Source of the DNA: Nitrospirota bacterium | GTDB taxonomy: Bacteria > Nitrospirota > Thermodesulfovibrionia > Thermodesulfovibrionales > JdFR-88 | NCBI GenBank assembly: GCA_021825785.1 | Contig: JAKAGP010000102.1 | Location: forward strand, 1 to 6,762 | Length of the DNA stretch: 6,762 nucleotides | Direction of reading: 5' to 3' | Shown here: one piece after another, positions 1 through 5,344 of the stretch | Position numbering within the stretch: position 1 is the first letter of the stretch | Layout: each line of letters opens with the position of its first letter | Program-made: the position numbers and the translations under genes | Notes under the pieces: model-generated | Told to the model about the DNA's origin: nothing | Databases searched by the model: none | Seen by the model: the letters and a program-made list of their open reading frames with translations, nothing else

Positions 1-1241
1 GAAGGGAATACGGCAGGGCCGAGCTTGTTGTGGATGACGACAAGGGGCTTTTGTGGGGCGTTTACGACAAGAGCATCGTCTGGATGAGCCACGGCGACAA
101 GATAGAGGAGCTTCCAGCCGGTTTCAGGGCCATTGGCCATACAGGGAATTCGCCCTATGCGGCGATGTCCAACCCGGAGGGAAGGCTCTACGCCCTGCAG
201 TTTCATCCGGAAGTGGCCCATACCGTGGAAGGGACAAGGATAATCAGGAACTTCCTGTTCGAGATATGCGGATGCAAACCTGACTGGAAGATGAGCTCCT
301 TCATAGAGAGCTCCATGGAAGACATAAGAAGGCAGACGGACGGGGGCAGAAATGTGATCTGCGCCCTTTCGGGCGGCGTGGACTCCTCCGTTGTGGCGCT
401 GCTCGTGCATAAGGCCATAGGCGACGCGCTGACCTGCATATTCGTGGACAACGGCCTTTTAAGGAAAGGTGAATCCGGCAAGGTAATAGACACCTTCCAG
501 AAGCATTTCCAGATGAAGCTTATCCACGTGGACGCAAGGGAAAGGTTCCTTGAAAAGCTCCGGGGGGTAACGGATCCCGAACAGAAAAGAAAGATAATAG
601 GCCGGGAGTTCATAGCGGTTTTCGAGGAAGAGGCGGGCAAGATAAAAAACGCTGAATACCTGGCCCAGGGCACGCTCTACCCGGACGTCATAGAGAGCGT
701 TTCGTTCAAGGGCCCGTCGGCCTGCATAAAGAGCCATCACAACGTGGGGGGGCTCCCCGAGGTAATGAAGCTCAAGCTCATAGAGCCCCTGAGGGAGTTG
801 TTCAAGGACGAAGTGAGGGTCCTTGGCACGGAACTGGGCCTTCCCGATGATATCTGCTGGCGGCAGCCCTTTCCGGGGCCGGGGCTTGCCATACGCTGCC
901 TTGGCGAAATAACCGCCCCCAAGCTTGAGATACTCCGGGAGGCGGACGCCATAGTGCTGGAGGAGATCAAAAAGGCCGGACTTTACGGAGAGCTCTGGCA
1001 ATCATTTGCCGTTTTGCTTCCCGTCCGGAGCGTGGGCGTTATGGGAGATGAACGCACGTACGATTACGCGGTGGCTGTAAGGGCGGTCCAGAGCCTGGAC
1101 GGTATGACGGCGGATTGGGCCAAGCTCCCATATGAGCTCCTTGGCTGCATCTCAAACAGGATAATAAACGAGGTAAAAGGCGTAAACCGGGTGGTCTACG
1201 ATATAAGCTCAAAACCCCCCGGCACGATCGAATGGGAATAA
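1..1241 (+). CDS. guaA: GMP synthase (glutamine-hydrolysing), 5' end outside window
   Basis: This enzyme makes GMP from XMP, ATP and glutamine in cytosolic purine synthesis. The frame is already open at base 3 (reading [10 protein letters not shown]), so the true start lies upstream; the GTG at base 30 is internal. About 412 codons are visible, against about 525 for the E. coli protein. Counting from base 30, residues 1-80 are the end of the class I glutamine amidotransferase domain, with the catalytic His-Pro-Glu at 59-61 (bases 204-212); the nucleophile Cys is off the window. The ATP-pyrophosphatase P-loop SGGVDSS is at residues 114-120 (bases 369-389). The dimerisation domain follows, with FPGPGLAIR and the family-typical C-terminus KPPGTIEWE before TAA. 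No frameshift is visible. ispA begins 36 nt downstream on the same strand. The identification is very secure. Confidence 0.98.
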   Translation, partial: REYGRAELVVDDDKGLLWGVYDKSIVWMSHGDKIEELPAGFRAIGHTGNSPYAAMSNPEGRLYALQFHPEVAHTVEGTRIIRNFLFEICGCKPDWKMSSFIESSMEDIRRQTDGGRNVICALSGGVDSSVVALLVHKAIGDALTCIFVDNGLLRKGESGKVIDTFQKHFQMKLIHVDARERFLEKLRGVTDPEQKRKIIGREFIAVFEEEAGKIKNAEYLAQGTLYPDVIESVSFKGPSACIKSHHNVGGLPEVMKLKLIEPLRELFKDEVRVLGTELGLPDDICWRQPFPGPGLAIRCLGEITAPKLEILREADAIVLEEIKKAGLYGELWQSFAVLLPVRSVGVMGDERTYDYAVAVRAVQSLDGMTADWAKLPYELLGCISNRIINEVKGVNRVVYDISSKPPGTIEWE

Positions 1242-1266
1242 TACTGACGGCGGGCGAATGGGAATA
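1229..1266. repeat. 12-bp direct repeat spanning the guaA stop and ispA leader
   Basis: CGAATGGGAATA occurs perfectly at 1229-1240 and again at 1255-1266, a 26-bp period. The first copy encodes the last residues of GuaA and runs into its stop codon. The second lies just before the ispA Shine-Dalgarno sequence. Similarity does not extend beyond the 12 bases. It may be a small duplication or chance; no function is claimed. Confidence 0.6.
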
Positions 1267-1280
1267 GGTGGCCACGATTG
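1266..1280 (+). promoter_or_regulatory. Ribosome binding site that fixes the TTG start of ispA
   Basis: AGGTGG at 1266-1271 sits 6 nt before TTG at 1278. An in-frame TGA at 1245-1247 closes the frame upstream, and no ATG, GTG or other TTG lies between that stop and 1278. TTG is therefore the only reasonable start before the conserved region of IspA. Confidence 0.7.
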
Positions 1281-2246
1281 TTCGACCTGAAAGAATACCT
1301 CGCGGCCAAAGGCCGTCTTGTTGACGCCTGGCTGCGGGAATATTTTGCAAAAAATTCCCCGGTAAAGCCCCGCCTCTTTAAAGAAGCAATGGAGTACTCG
1401 ATAAACGCGGGCGGCAAGAGGTTGAGGCCGGTCCTGGCGCTTGCCTCGTTCGAGGCCTCCGGAGGGGAAAAATCCGAAACCATACTCCGCTATGCCTGCG
1501 CCCTTGAGCTCATTCATACTTACTCCCTGATACATGACGACCTGCCTGCAATGGACGACGATGATCTGAGAAGAGGGAAACCCACAAACCACAAGGTCTA
1601 TGGCGAGGCCATGGCCATACTTGCCGGTGACGGCCTTCTGACTGAGGCCTTTCATATGCTTTCCGTCCAGGAAAAGGGATTTTTCCCCAGGGCGGATGTG
1701 CTTCTTGATGTGATAAGGGATGTGGCCCGGAGGGCCGGTCTTTACGGAATGGTGGCCGGACAGGCGCAGGATATCCTGTCTGATGAAAGCCACGGCGGGT
1801 CTGATCAGGGTCATCAAGGCGGGCGAAGTGATGGCAGCCGGGCAGTTGATGATAGCGCCGGAGGGCAGGAGATGCTAGAGTTTATCCACATGCACAAGAC
1901 CGCCCAGCTTATAACTGCCTCTACAAGGATGGGGGGAATGCTCGCCGGCGCGGACCCGGCCGGGCTTGAGGCCCTCACCGTGTACGGGGAGGCGGCGGGG
2001 CTTGCCTTTCAGGTGGCTGATGATATCCTTGATGTAAAAGGCGAGACCGCCCTGATGGGTAAGACGGCAGGCTCGGATGAGCGCAAAAGCAAGCTTACCT
2101 ATCCTTCCGTGTACGGCGTAGAGGCGGCCCGGCAAAAGGCCTCGGACATGGTGAAGAAAGCCCTTGCCGCACTGGACGGCGCCTTCGGGGCGGGTGCCGA
2201 GCCCCTGCGGGCTATCGCCAGGTATATAATTGAAAGGAAAAGCTAA
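1278..2246 (+). CDS. ispA: Polyprenyl (probably farnesyl) diphosphate synthase with an unusual insertion
   Basis: This is a cytosolic trans-prenyltransferase that condenses IPP with DMAPP/GPP. Visible motifs are GGKRLRP (residues 45-51), the first Asp-rich motif DDLPAMD (87-93, DDx4D type), GQAQD (161-165), HKT (206-208) and the second Asp-rich motif DDILD (248-252). Tyr82, five residues before the first Asp-rich motif, matches E. coli IspA (YSLIHDD), so C15 FPP is the likely product; GGPP cannot be excluded. The protein is 322 residues, against about 300 usually. The excess is a Gly/Ser/Asp-rich stretch at about residues 171-198 (bases 1788-1871), where relatives have only about 8 residues between the GGQ helix and the IHxHKT helix. 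In that stretch the +1 frame shows more typical codon use, so a double frameshift or recent insertion is possible. dxs follows after 19 nt. Confidence 0.93.
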   Translation: MFDLKEYLAAKGRLVDAWLREYFAKNSPVKPRLFKEAMEYSINAGGKRLRPVLALASFEASGGEKSETILRYACALELIHTYSLIHDDLPAMDDDDLRRGKPTNHKVYGEAMAILAGDGLLTEAFHMLSVQEKGFFPRADVLLDVIRDVARRAGLYGMVAGQAQDILSDESHGGSDQGHQGGRSDGSRAVDDSAGGQEMLEFIHMHKTAQLITASTRMGGMLAGADPAGLEALTVYGEAAGLAFQVADDILDVKGETALMGKTAGSDERKSKLTYPSVYGVEAARQKASDMVKKALAALDGAFGAGAEPLRAIARYIIERKS

Positions 2247-2265
2247 GGGGGTCTGCCGGCAAAAA

Positions 2266-4155
2266 ATGCTTGAGTTCATCGAAGGGCCCGAAGATCTTAA
2301 GGGCCTTGAGGAGAAGGAGCTCGCGCCCCTTTGCTCTGAGATAAGAGAGTTCATAATAAGCCGCGTCTCCGTGAACGGGGGCCATCTGGCCTCTAACCTG
2401 GGCGTGGTGGAGCTTACAGTCGCCCTCCATTATGTTTTTAACTGCGCGGAAGACAAGTTCGTCTGGGACGTGGGACACCAGAGCTACACCCACAAGATAC
2501 TGACCGGCAGGCAGAAGGGTTTTTCCAGACTGAGGAAAAAGGGCGGGGTGTCCGGTTTCACAAAGCCGGAGGAGAGCCCTTGCGACGCGTTCATCGCCGG
2601 GCACAGTTCCACATCCATATCAGCCGCCGTGGGCCTTGCGGAGGCCAGGGACAAGCTTGGCGCCAAATACAAGGTGATAGCCGTTATCGGGGACGGTTCC
2701 CTTACGTCAGGACTTGCCTTCGAGGGGCTCAACCAGGCAGGGCACCTGAAAAAAGACCTTATCGTGATCCTCAACGACAACGAGATGTCCATATCTAAAA
2801 ACGTTGGGGCGCTGGCCGCGTATTTAAACAGGATACTCACGGGAGACCTTTATCTGAAACTCAAGAGTTCCACGAGGGACCTTTTAAAAGGCATACCCAA
2901 ATTCGGGCCCCAGATGAGCAAGGCCGCCCAGAAGATAGAGGAGGCGGTAAAGGGGATAGTCCTTCCGGGCATGCTTTTTGAGGAGCTTGGCTTTAACTAC
3001 ATAGGGCCCATAGATGGCCATGACATGGACGCGGTCCTGGCCACGCTTCGCAGCGCGACCACCCTTAAGGGGCCCGTGCTGATACATGTTGTCACAAAAA
3101 AGGGCAAGGGCTATGAGCCCTCTGAACAAAACCCGTGCGTTTTTCATGGCGTGGGGCCGTTCGAGGTGGAAAGCGGCAAGACGCTTCCGGGCTCGGTTTC
3201 ATACAGCGAGTATTTTGGCAGGGCGCTTTCGGCCTGCGCAAGGACCGACCCCCGGATAATAGCCGTTACCGCGGCCATGAAAGAGGGCACCGGGCTGAAT
3301 GCGTTTGAAAAGGAATTCCCGGACAGGCTATACGATGTCGGCATCGCTGAGCCGCATGCGGTGGTGTTTGCGGCAGGGCTTGCGAAATCCGGCTTCAGAC
3401 CCGTAGTTGCCATATACTCCACTTTCCTTCAGAGGGGGTATGACGAGATAATCCATGACGTGTGCCTGCAGAAACTCCCGGTGGTCTTTGCCATAGACAG
3501 GGCAGGGGTAGTGGGCGAGGACGGCCCGACCCATCACGGGATGTTCGACCTCTCCTATCTGAGGCACATTCCAAACCTTACGCTCCTGGCCCCCAAGGAC
3601 GCGCCGGAGCTCCGGGCCATGCTTAAGTTCGCCCTTTCTGCCAACGGACCGGTGGCTATAAGGTATCCAAGAGGAAAGGCCCTGGCTGCCGGACAGGACG
3701 GACTGGAAGAGGAAAGGTCCTTTTCGCCTGGCAGCGCGGAGCTTTTAAAGGAAGGGACCGACGCGGCCATTCTTGCCATAGGCAATATGGCCCTGGAGAG
3801 CCTGGAAGCCGCAAAAATGCTTGATCAGGAGGGGCTGAACGTATCTGTCTATAACATGAGGTCCGTAAAACCCATGGACGAGGAGGCCGTCAGGCTGGCT
3901 GCGGCAACTGGGAGGGTAATTACGGTAGAGGACAACGCGGTGCTTGGAGGTTTTGGGTCCGCCGTGGGCGAGACGCTCCTGCGTTTGGGCCTTGGGGGCG
4001 TATCATTTCTGTCCATGGGGTTTCCTGATTTGTTCGTTGAGCACGGAAGCCAGGCGGAATTGAGGGCCATGTTCGGCCTGGACAGACAGGGTATCTTTCA
4101 GGCGGCAAAGGAATTGATCGCCGCTCACCCGCAAGACAGATTGCGCACCGTTTGA
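2266..4155 (+). CDS. dxs: 1-deoxy-D-xylulose-5-phosphate synthase
   Basis: This ThDP-dependent enzyme joins pyruvate and glyceraldehyde 3-phosphate into DXP, the first step of the DXP pathway, which also feeds thiamine and pyridoxal synthesis in many bacteria. Counted from the ATG at 2266 the protein is 629 residues (E. coli Dxs is 620). It shows GGHLASNLG with His40, DVGHQSY with His71, the ThDP/Mg motif GDG (142-144) through NDN (170-172), the catalytic Glu362 in DVGIAE, GEDGPTHHG (417-425) and RYPRG (466-470). A TTG at 2230 would extend the frame by 12 codons into ispA. The ATG is preferred because family proteins begin at this point (MLEFIEGPEDLK). AAGGGGG at 2245-2251 is a possible Shine-Dalgarno, though 14 nt away. 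One oddity is Glu362-Pro363-His364, where relatives nearly always have Glu-Gln-His. It is probably translated with ispA. Confidence 0.97.
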   Translation: MLEFIEGPEDLKGLEEKELAPLCSEIREFIISRVSVNGGHLASNLGVVELTVALHYVFNCAEDKFVWDVGHQSYTHKILTGRQKGFSRLRKKGGVSGFTKPEESPCDAFIAGHSSTSISAAVGLAEARDKLGAKYKVIAVIGDGSLTSGLAFEGLNQAGHLKKDLIVILNDNEMSISKNVGALAAYLNRILTGDLYLKLKSSTRDLLKGIPKFGPQMSKAAQKIEEAVKGIVLPGMLFEELGFNYIGPIDGHDMDAVLATLRSATTLKGPVLIHVVTKKGKGYEPSEQNPCVFHGVGPFEVESGKTLPGSVSYSEYFGRALSACARTDPRIIAVTAAMKEGTGLNAFEKEFPDRLYDVGIAEPHAVVFAAGLAKSGFRPVVAIYSTFLQRGYDEIIHDVCLQKLPVVFAIDRAGVVGEDGPTHHGMFDLSYLRHIPNLTLLAPKDAPELRAMLKFALSANGPVAIRYPRGKALAAGQDGLEEERSFSPGSAELLKEGTDAAILAIGNMALESLEAAKMLDQEGLNVSVYNMRSVKPMDEEAVRLAAATGRVITVEDNAVLGGFGSAVGETLLRLGLGGVSFLSMGFPDLFVEHGSQAELRAMFGLDRQGIFQAAKELIAAHPQDRLRTV

Positions 4156-4219
4156 CCGGCGGATAAAAACGCCTACCTGAAATAAAAAGAAAAATAAAAA
4201 AGGAAGGAAAGACCGTATT

Positions 4220-4426
4220 TTGGAAGAGCCCATTTGCTGGCTTCAGTGCCCCAAGTGCAAAAAGCAGAGCAAGTTCAAACTGAAGGACATCGTGCAGGGC
4301 AAACAGGCAAAATGCCGGCTTTGCCAGACGCCTATTGAGGTAAACCCGGACGGGCTGGCCGAAACGCGCCAAAACCTCCAGTCCATGCTCAAAGACATGG
4401 GTGGGAAAGGCAAAGGCCCTATTTAA
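4220..4426 (+). CDS. Small zinc-ribbon protein of unknown function
   Basis: This encodes 68 residues with two CxxC knuckles, Cys10-Pro-Lys-Cys13 and Cys32-Arg-Leu-Cys35, separated by 18 residues. A Lys-rich segment lies between them and a hydrophilic, Gly/Lys-rich tail follows. This is a typical four-Cys zinc-ribbon layout, as in prokaryotic zinc-ribbon or zinc-finger MJ0042-like domains, so Zn binding is inferred and the role (nucleic acid or protein binding) is unknown. The start is TTG at 4220, with a purine-rich AGGAAGGAAAG at 4201-4211 upstream; ATT at 4217 is the only near alternative. It lies 64 nt after dxs with no clear terminator between, so readthrough is plausible. GC-rich third positions match the housekeeping genes. 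Its last 8 nt overlap the end of the convergent gene. Confidence 0.78.
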   Translation: MEEPICWLQCPKCKKQSKFKLKDIVQGKQAKCRLCQTPIEVNPDGLAETRQNLQSMLKDMGGKGKGPI

Positions 4427-4694
4427 TAATAAGATTTGAGAGGCCGGCGCCCGCAAGGAGTTTTAAACATGCCTCATACACGCCTTCGGGAACCAGGAAC
4501 ATGATCCCCTTCTTGCTGGCGCCGAATATTATGCCAAGTACGCTTTTCCCCGAGACGGGCGTTATCTCGAAAGTATAGTCAATACCCGCGCCGTCCAGCA
4601 CGGACTCTATCTGCCTGGCGTCTTTAAGATTTGCGGCCAGGCACAGCGGGGCAAGCTTCTGGTCTTTCATATCTTCAGGCAAACGTCTCGGCAT
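4419..4694 (-). CDS. Small DUF2007-like protein
   Basis: This encodes 91 residues on the minus strand, ATG at 4694-4692 and TAG at 4421-4419. The core reads LCLAANLKDARQIESVLDGAGIDYTFEI and later GIMFLVPEGVYEACLKLL. The beta-alpha-beta pattern, with a helix that ends in a Gly-Ile turn and a second helix after a beta strand, matches the DUF2007 group of putative signal-transducing proteins, whose molecular role is not established. No signal peptide or membrane segment is obvious. There is no clear Shine-Dalgarno before the ATG, and a -10-like TATATT lies 5 nt upstream, so it may be leaderless. An internal ATG at 4670-4668 (residue 9) is an alternative start, also without a good ribosome site. 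Codon use matches the GC-rich genes. I am fairly sure it is a gene, less sure of the family. Confidence 0.72.
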   Translation of the reverse strand: MPRRLPEDMKDQKLAPLCLAANLKDARQIESVLDGAGIDYTFEITPVSGKSVLGIIFGASKKGIMFLVPEGVYEACLKLLAGAGLSNLIIK

Positions 4695-4699
4695 GATTC

Positions 4700-4705
4700 A
4701 ATATA
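4700..4705 (-). promoter_or_regulatory. Possible -10 box of a leaderless minus-strand promoter
   Basis: Read on the minus strand, TATATT (4705-4700) is followed by GAATC and then the ATG at 4694. A 5-nt gap between -10 and start is the usual layout for leaderless transcripts, and no Shine-Dalgarno is present. No -35 is recognisable; the region 17 nt further upstream is part of the A/T tract at 4722-4741. Confidence 0.35.
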
Positions 4706-4721
4706 ACATGAAACGGGAGGC

Positions 4722-4741
4722 GGTTTTTTTAAAAAAAAACC
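4722..4741. repeat. A/T-tract imperfect palindrome (GG-T7-A9-CC)
   Basis: Two G, seven T, nine A and two C form a nearly perfect self-complementary stretch with no loop. It lies upstream of both the minus-strand gene and the plus-strand DUF2283-like remnant. It is not a normal terminator, because it has no GC stem or loop. An UP-element-like or bent-DNA role is possible. The length of such homopolymers is also error-prone in assemblies. Confidence 0.6.
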
Positions 4742-4778
4742 TCTCGGGTCTCTCTTGTTTCGCCAGTTTTACGCTCGC

Positions 4779-4928
4779 TTGCCCAATTTTTTATATTCCA
4801 TATCAGAAAACCTTTACATCGATCTGGATGCAAAAGGCAATCTTGTGAGCATGACCATCGAACACGCAAAAGAAAAGGCCGGCATTTCAGAAGTGTCTTT
4901 TCAACAAATGGAAAAGACTGATGCCTGA
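4779..4928 (+). pseudogene. 3' remnant of a DUF2283-like small gene
   Basis: From about 4794 the frame reads YSISENLYIDLDAKGNLVSM and continues TIEHAKEKAGI up to TGA at 4926-4928. The pattern [acidic]-[hydrophobic]xx-D-x-D-x-x-G-x-[hydrophobic]-V-x-x-x-I-x-x-A is the C-terminal core of DUF2283 proteins (about 65-75 residues, often near toxin-antitoxin or accessory genes, function unknown). The usual N-terminal strand (YDxExDxLYI type) is missing. The in-frame upstream sequence (LLFRQFYARLPNF) does not resemble it, and neither other plus frame supplies it. Only TTG codons (4755, 4779) could start translation, without a clear ribosome site. I read this as a truncated gene whose 5' part was lost near 4785-4800. 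A short functional protein is less likely. Confidence 0.5.
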
Positions 4929-5170
4929 TTGCCCGGCCCCAGGGAAAGGGATAGCGCCCCCGCAGCAATTTTGACCCTTTGATACCCCGCCGTTTCGTGC
5001 GTCAGCCAGAAGGTCCAATCGTTAAAAAACCGGACCCGCGAGGACTCCCCCTTCTACTTCGCGCAAACAGGTTTGCCCTTCAGAGATCAAGTTACGCCCT
5101 ATATTCTGTCTTTTAAAATCTGTTATAATCCCCAAGGTTACGAATGGAAACTTGGTCACAGGGGCATTTA
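4929..5170. other. Intergenic segment without a convincing gene
   Basis: This is transitional sequence between the GC-rich block and the AT-rich gene. Apart from the promoter candidate at 5121-5129 I see no RNA gene or terminator. One plus frame is open from 4983 to TAA at 5169-5171, about 62 codons. It contains the plausible-looking stretch REDSPFYFAQTGLPFRDQ and then SFKICYNPQGYEWKLG, but it has no ATG or GTG start, no ribosome site and no family I recognise. It may be a degraded gene fragment or chance. Confidence 0.5.
5121..5129 (+). promoter_or_regulatory. Extended -10 sigma-70-type promoter candidate
   Basis: TGTTATAAT gives a perfect TATAAT (5124-5129) with the TG of an extended -10 at 5121-5122. 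The -35 position, 17 nt upstream (5101-5106), is poor, as is common for extended -10 promoters. Transcription would start near 5136, run through the inverted-repeat element and reach the HNH gene about 210 nt later. It is the best promoter for that gene that I can see, but its consensus could be accidental in AT-rich DNA. Confidence 0.45.
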
Positions 5171-5325
5171 AAATTAATGTAGATACAAGGATGGGCTGAG
5201 CGCAGCGAAGCCCAACAATTCAATAGTGCATGGATGATTTTTCCAGGCACATGGAGTGTATTCATTAAAAACCCGTAGTGAGGAATGATGGGTTTCGTTG
5301 CACTCAGCCCATCCTATATTAATTT
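5171..5325. mobile_element. REPIN/MITE-like inverted-repeat element, no ORF
   Basis: Two inverted arms flank about 63 bp. The left core (5188-5220, starting AGGATGGGCTGAG) matches the reverse complement of 5284-5315 with four substitutions and one indel. The outer parts also match: AAATTAAT at 5171-5178 and, on the other strand, at 5325-5318, although the left arm has about 6-7 extra bases before the core. Each arm is itself a hairpin: TGGGCT (5192-5197) pairs with AGCCCA (5209-5214) around CGC-A-GCG, and TGGGTT (5289-5294) pairs with AGCCCA (5306-5311). Paired inverted REP hairpins are the layout of REPINs, mobilised in trans by RAYT (TnpA_REP) transposases; a MITE is the alternative. No transposase gene is in the window and no clear target duplication is seen. 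It ends 19 nt before the HNH gene. Confidence 0.75.
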
Positions 5326-5344
5326 AGGCTGAAATATTAAAAAA

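Noticed and set aside
459..1001. Long minus-strand open frame inside guaA
   Set aside because: It lies wholly within a conserved coding gene on the other strand, has no recognisable motif, and is expected as a shadow in GC-rich DNA.
1209..1817. Minus-strand open frame of about 200 codons across the guaA end and ispA
   Set aside because: It is antisense to two well-supported genes and shows no domain, ribosome site or conservation signal of its own.
2230..2265. Upstream TTG start for dxs overlapping the ispA end
   Set aside because: It would add 12 residues not typical of the family, while the ATG at 2266 gives the usual Dxs N-terminus. It remains possible, because an AGG lies about 7 nt before the TTG.
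4158..4175. GGCG...CGCC mini-hairpin after dxs as a terminator
   Set aside because: The stem is only 4 bp with a long A-rich loop and no following T-run.
4722..4741. T/A palindrome read as an intrinsic terminator
   Set aside because: It has no GC stem and no loop, and it lies upstream, not downstream, of the adjacent genes on both strands.
4729..4968. Minus-strand 79-codon open frame
   Set aside because: Its composition is biased (repeated GETRE-like end and a Phe run from the A/T tract), it has no family resemblance, and it is antisense to the more convincing DUF2283-like remnant.
5298..5325. TTGCAC-N16-TAATTT as a promoter for the HNH gene
   Set aside because: Both hexamers match the consensus at only about three positions, and the -35 lies inside the conserved repeat arm, so the match is probably incidental.
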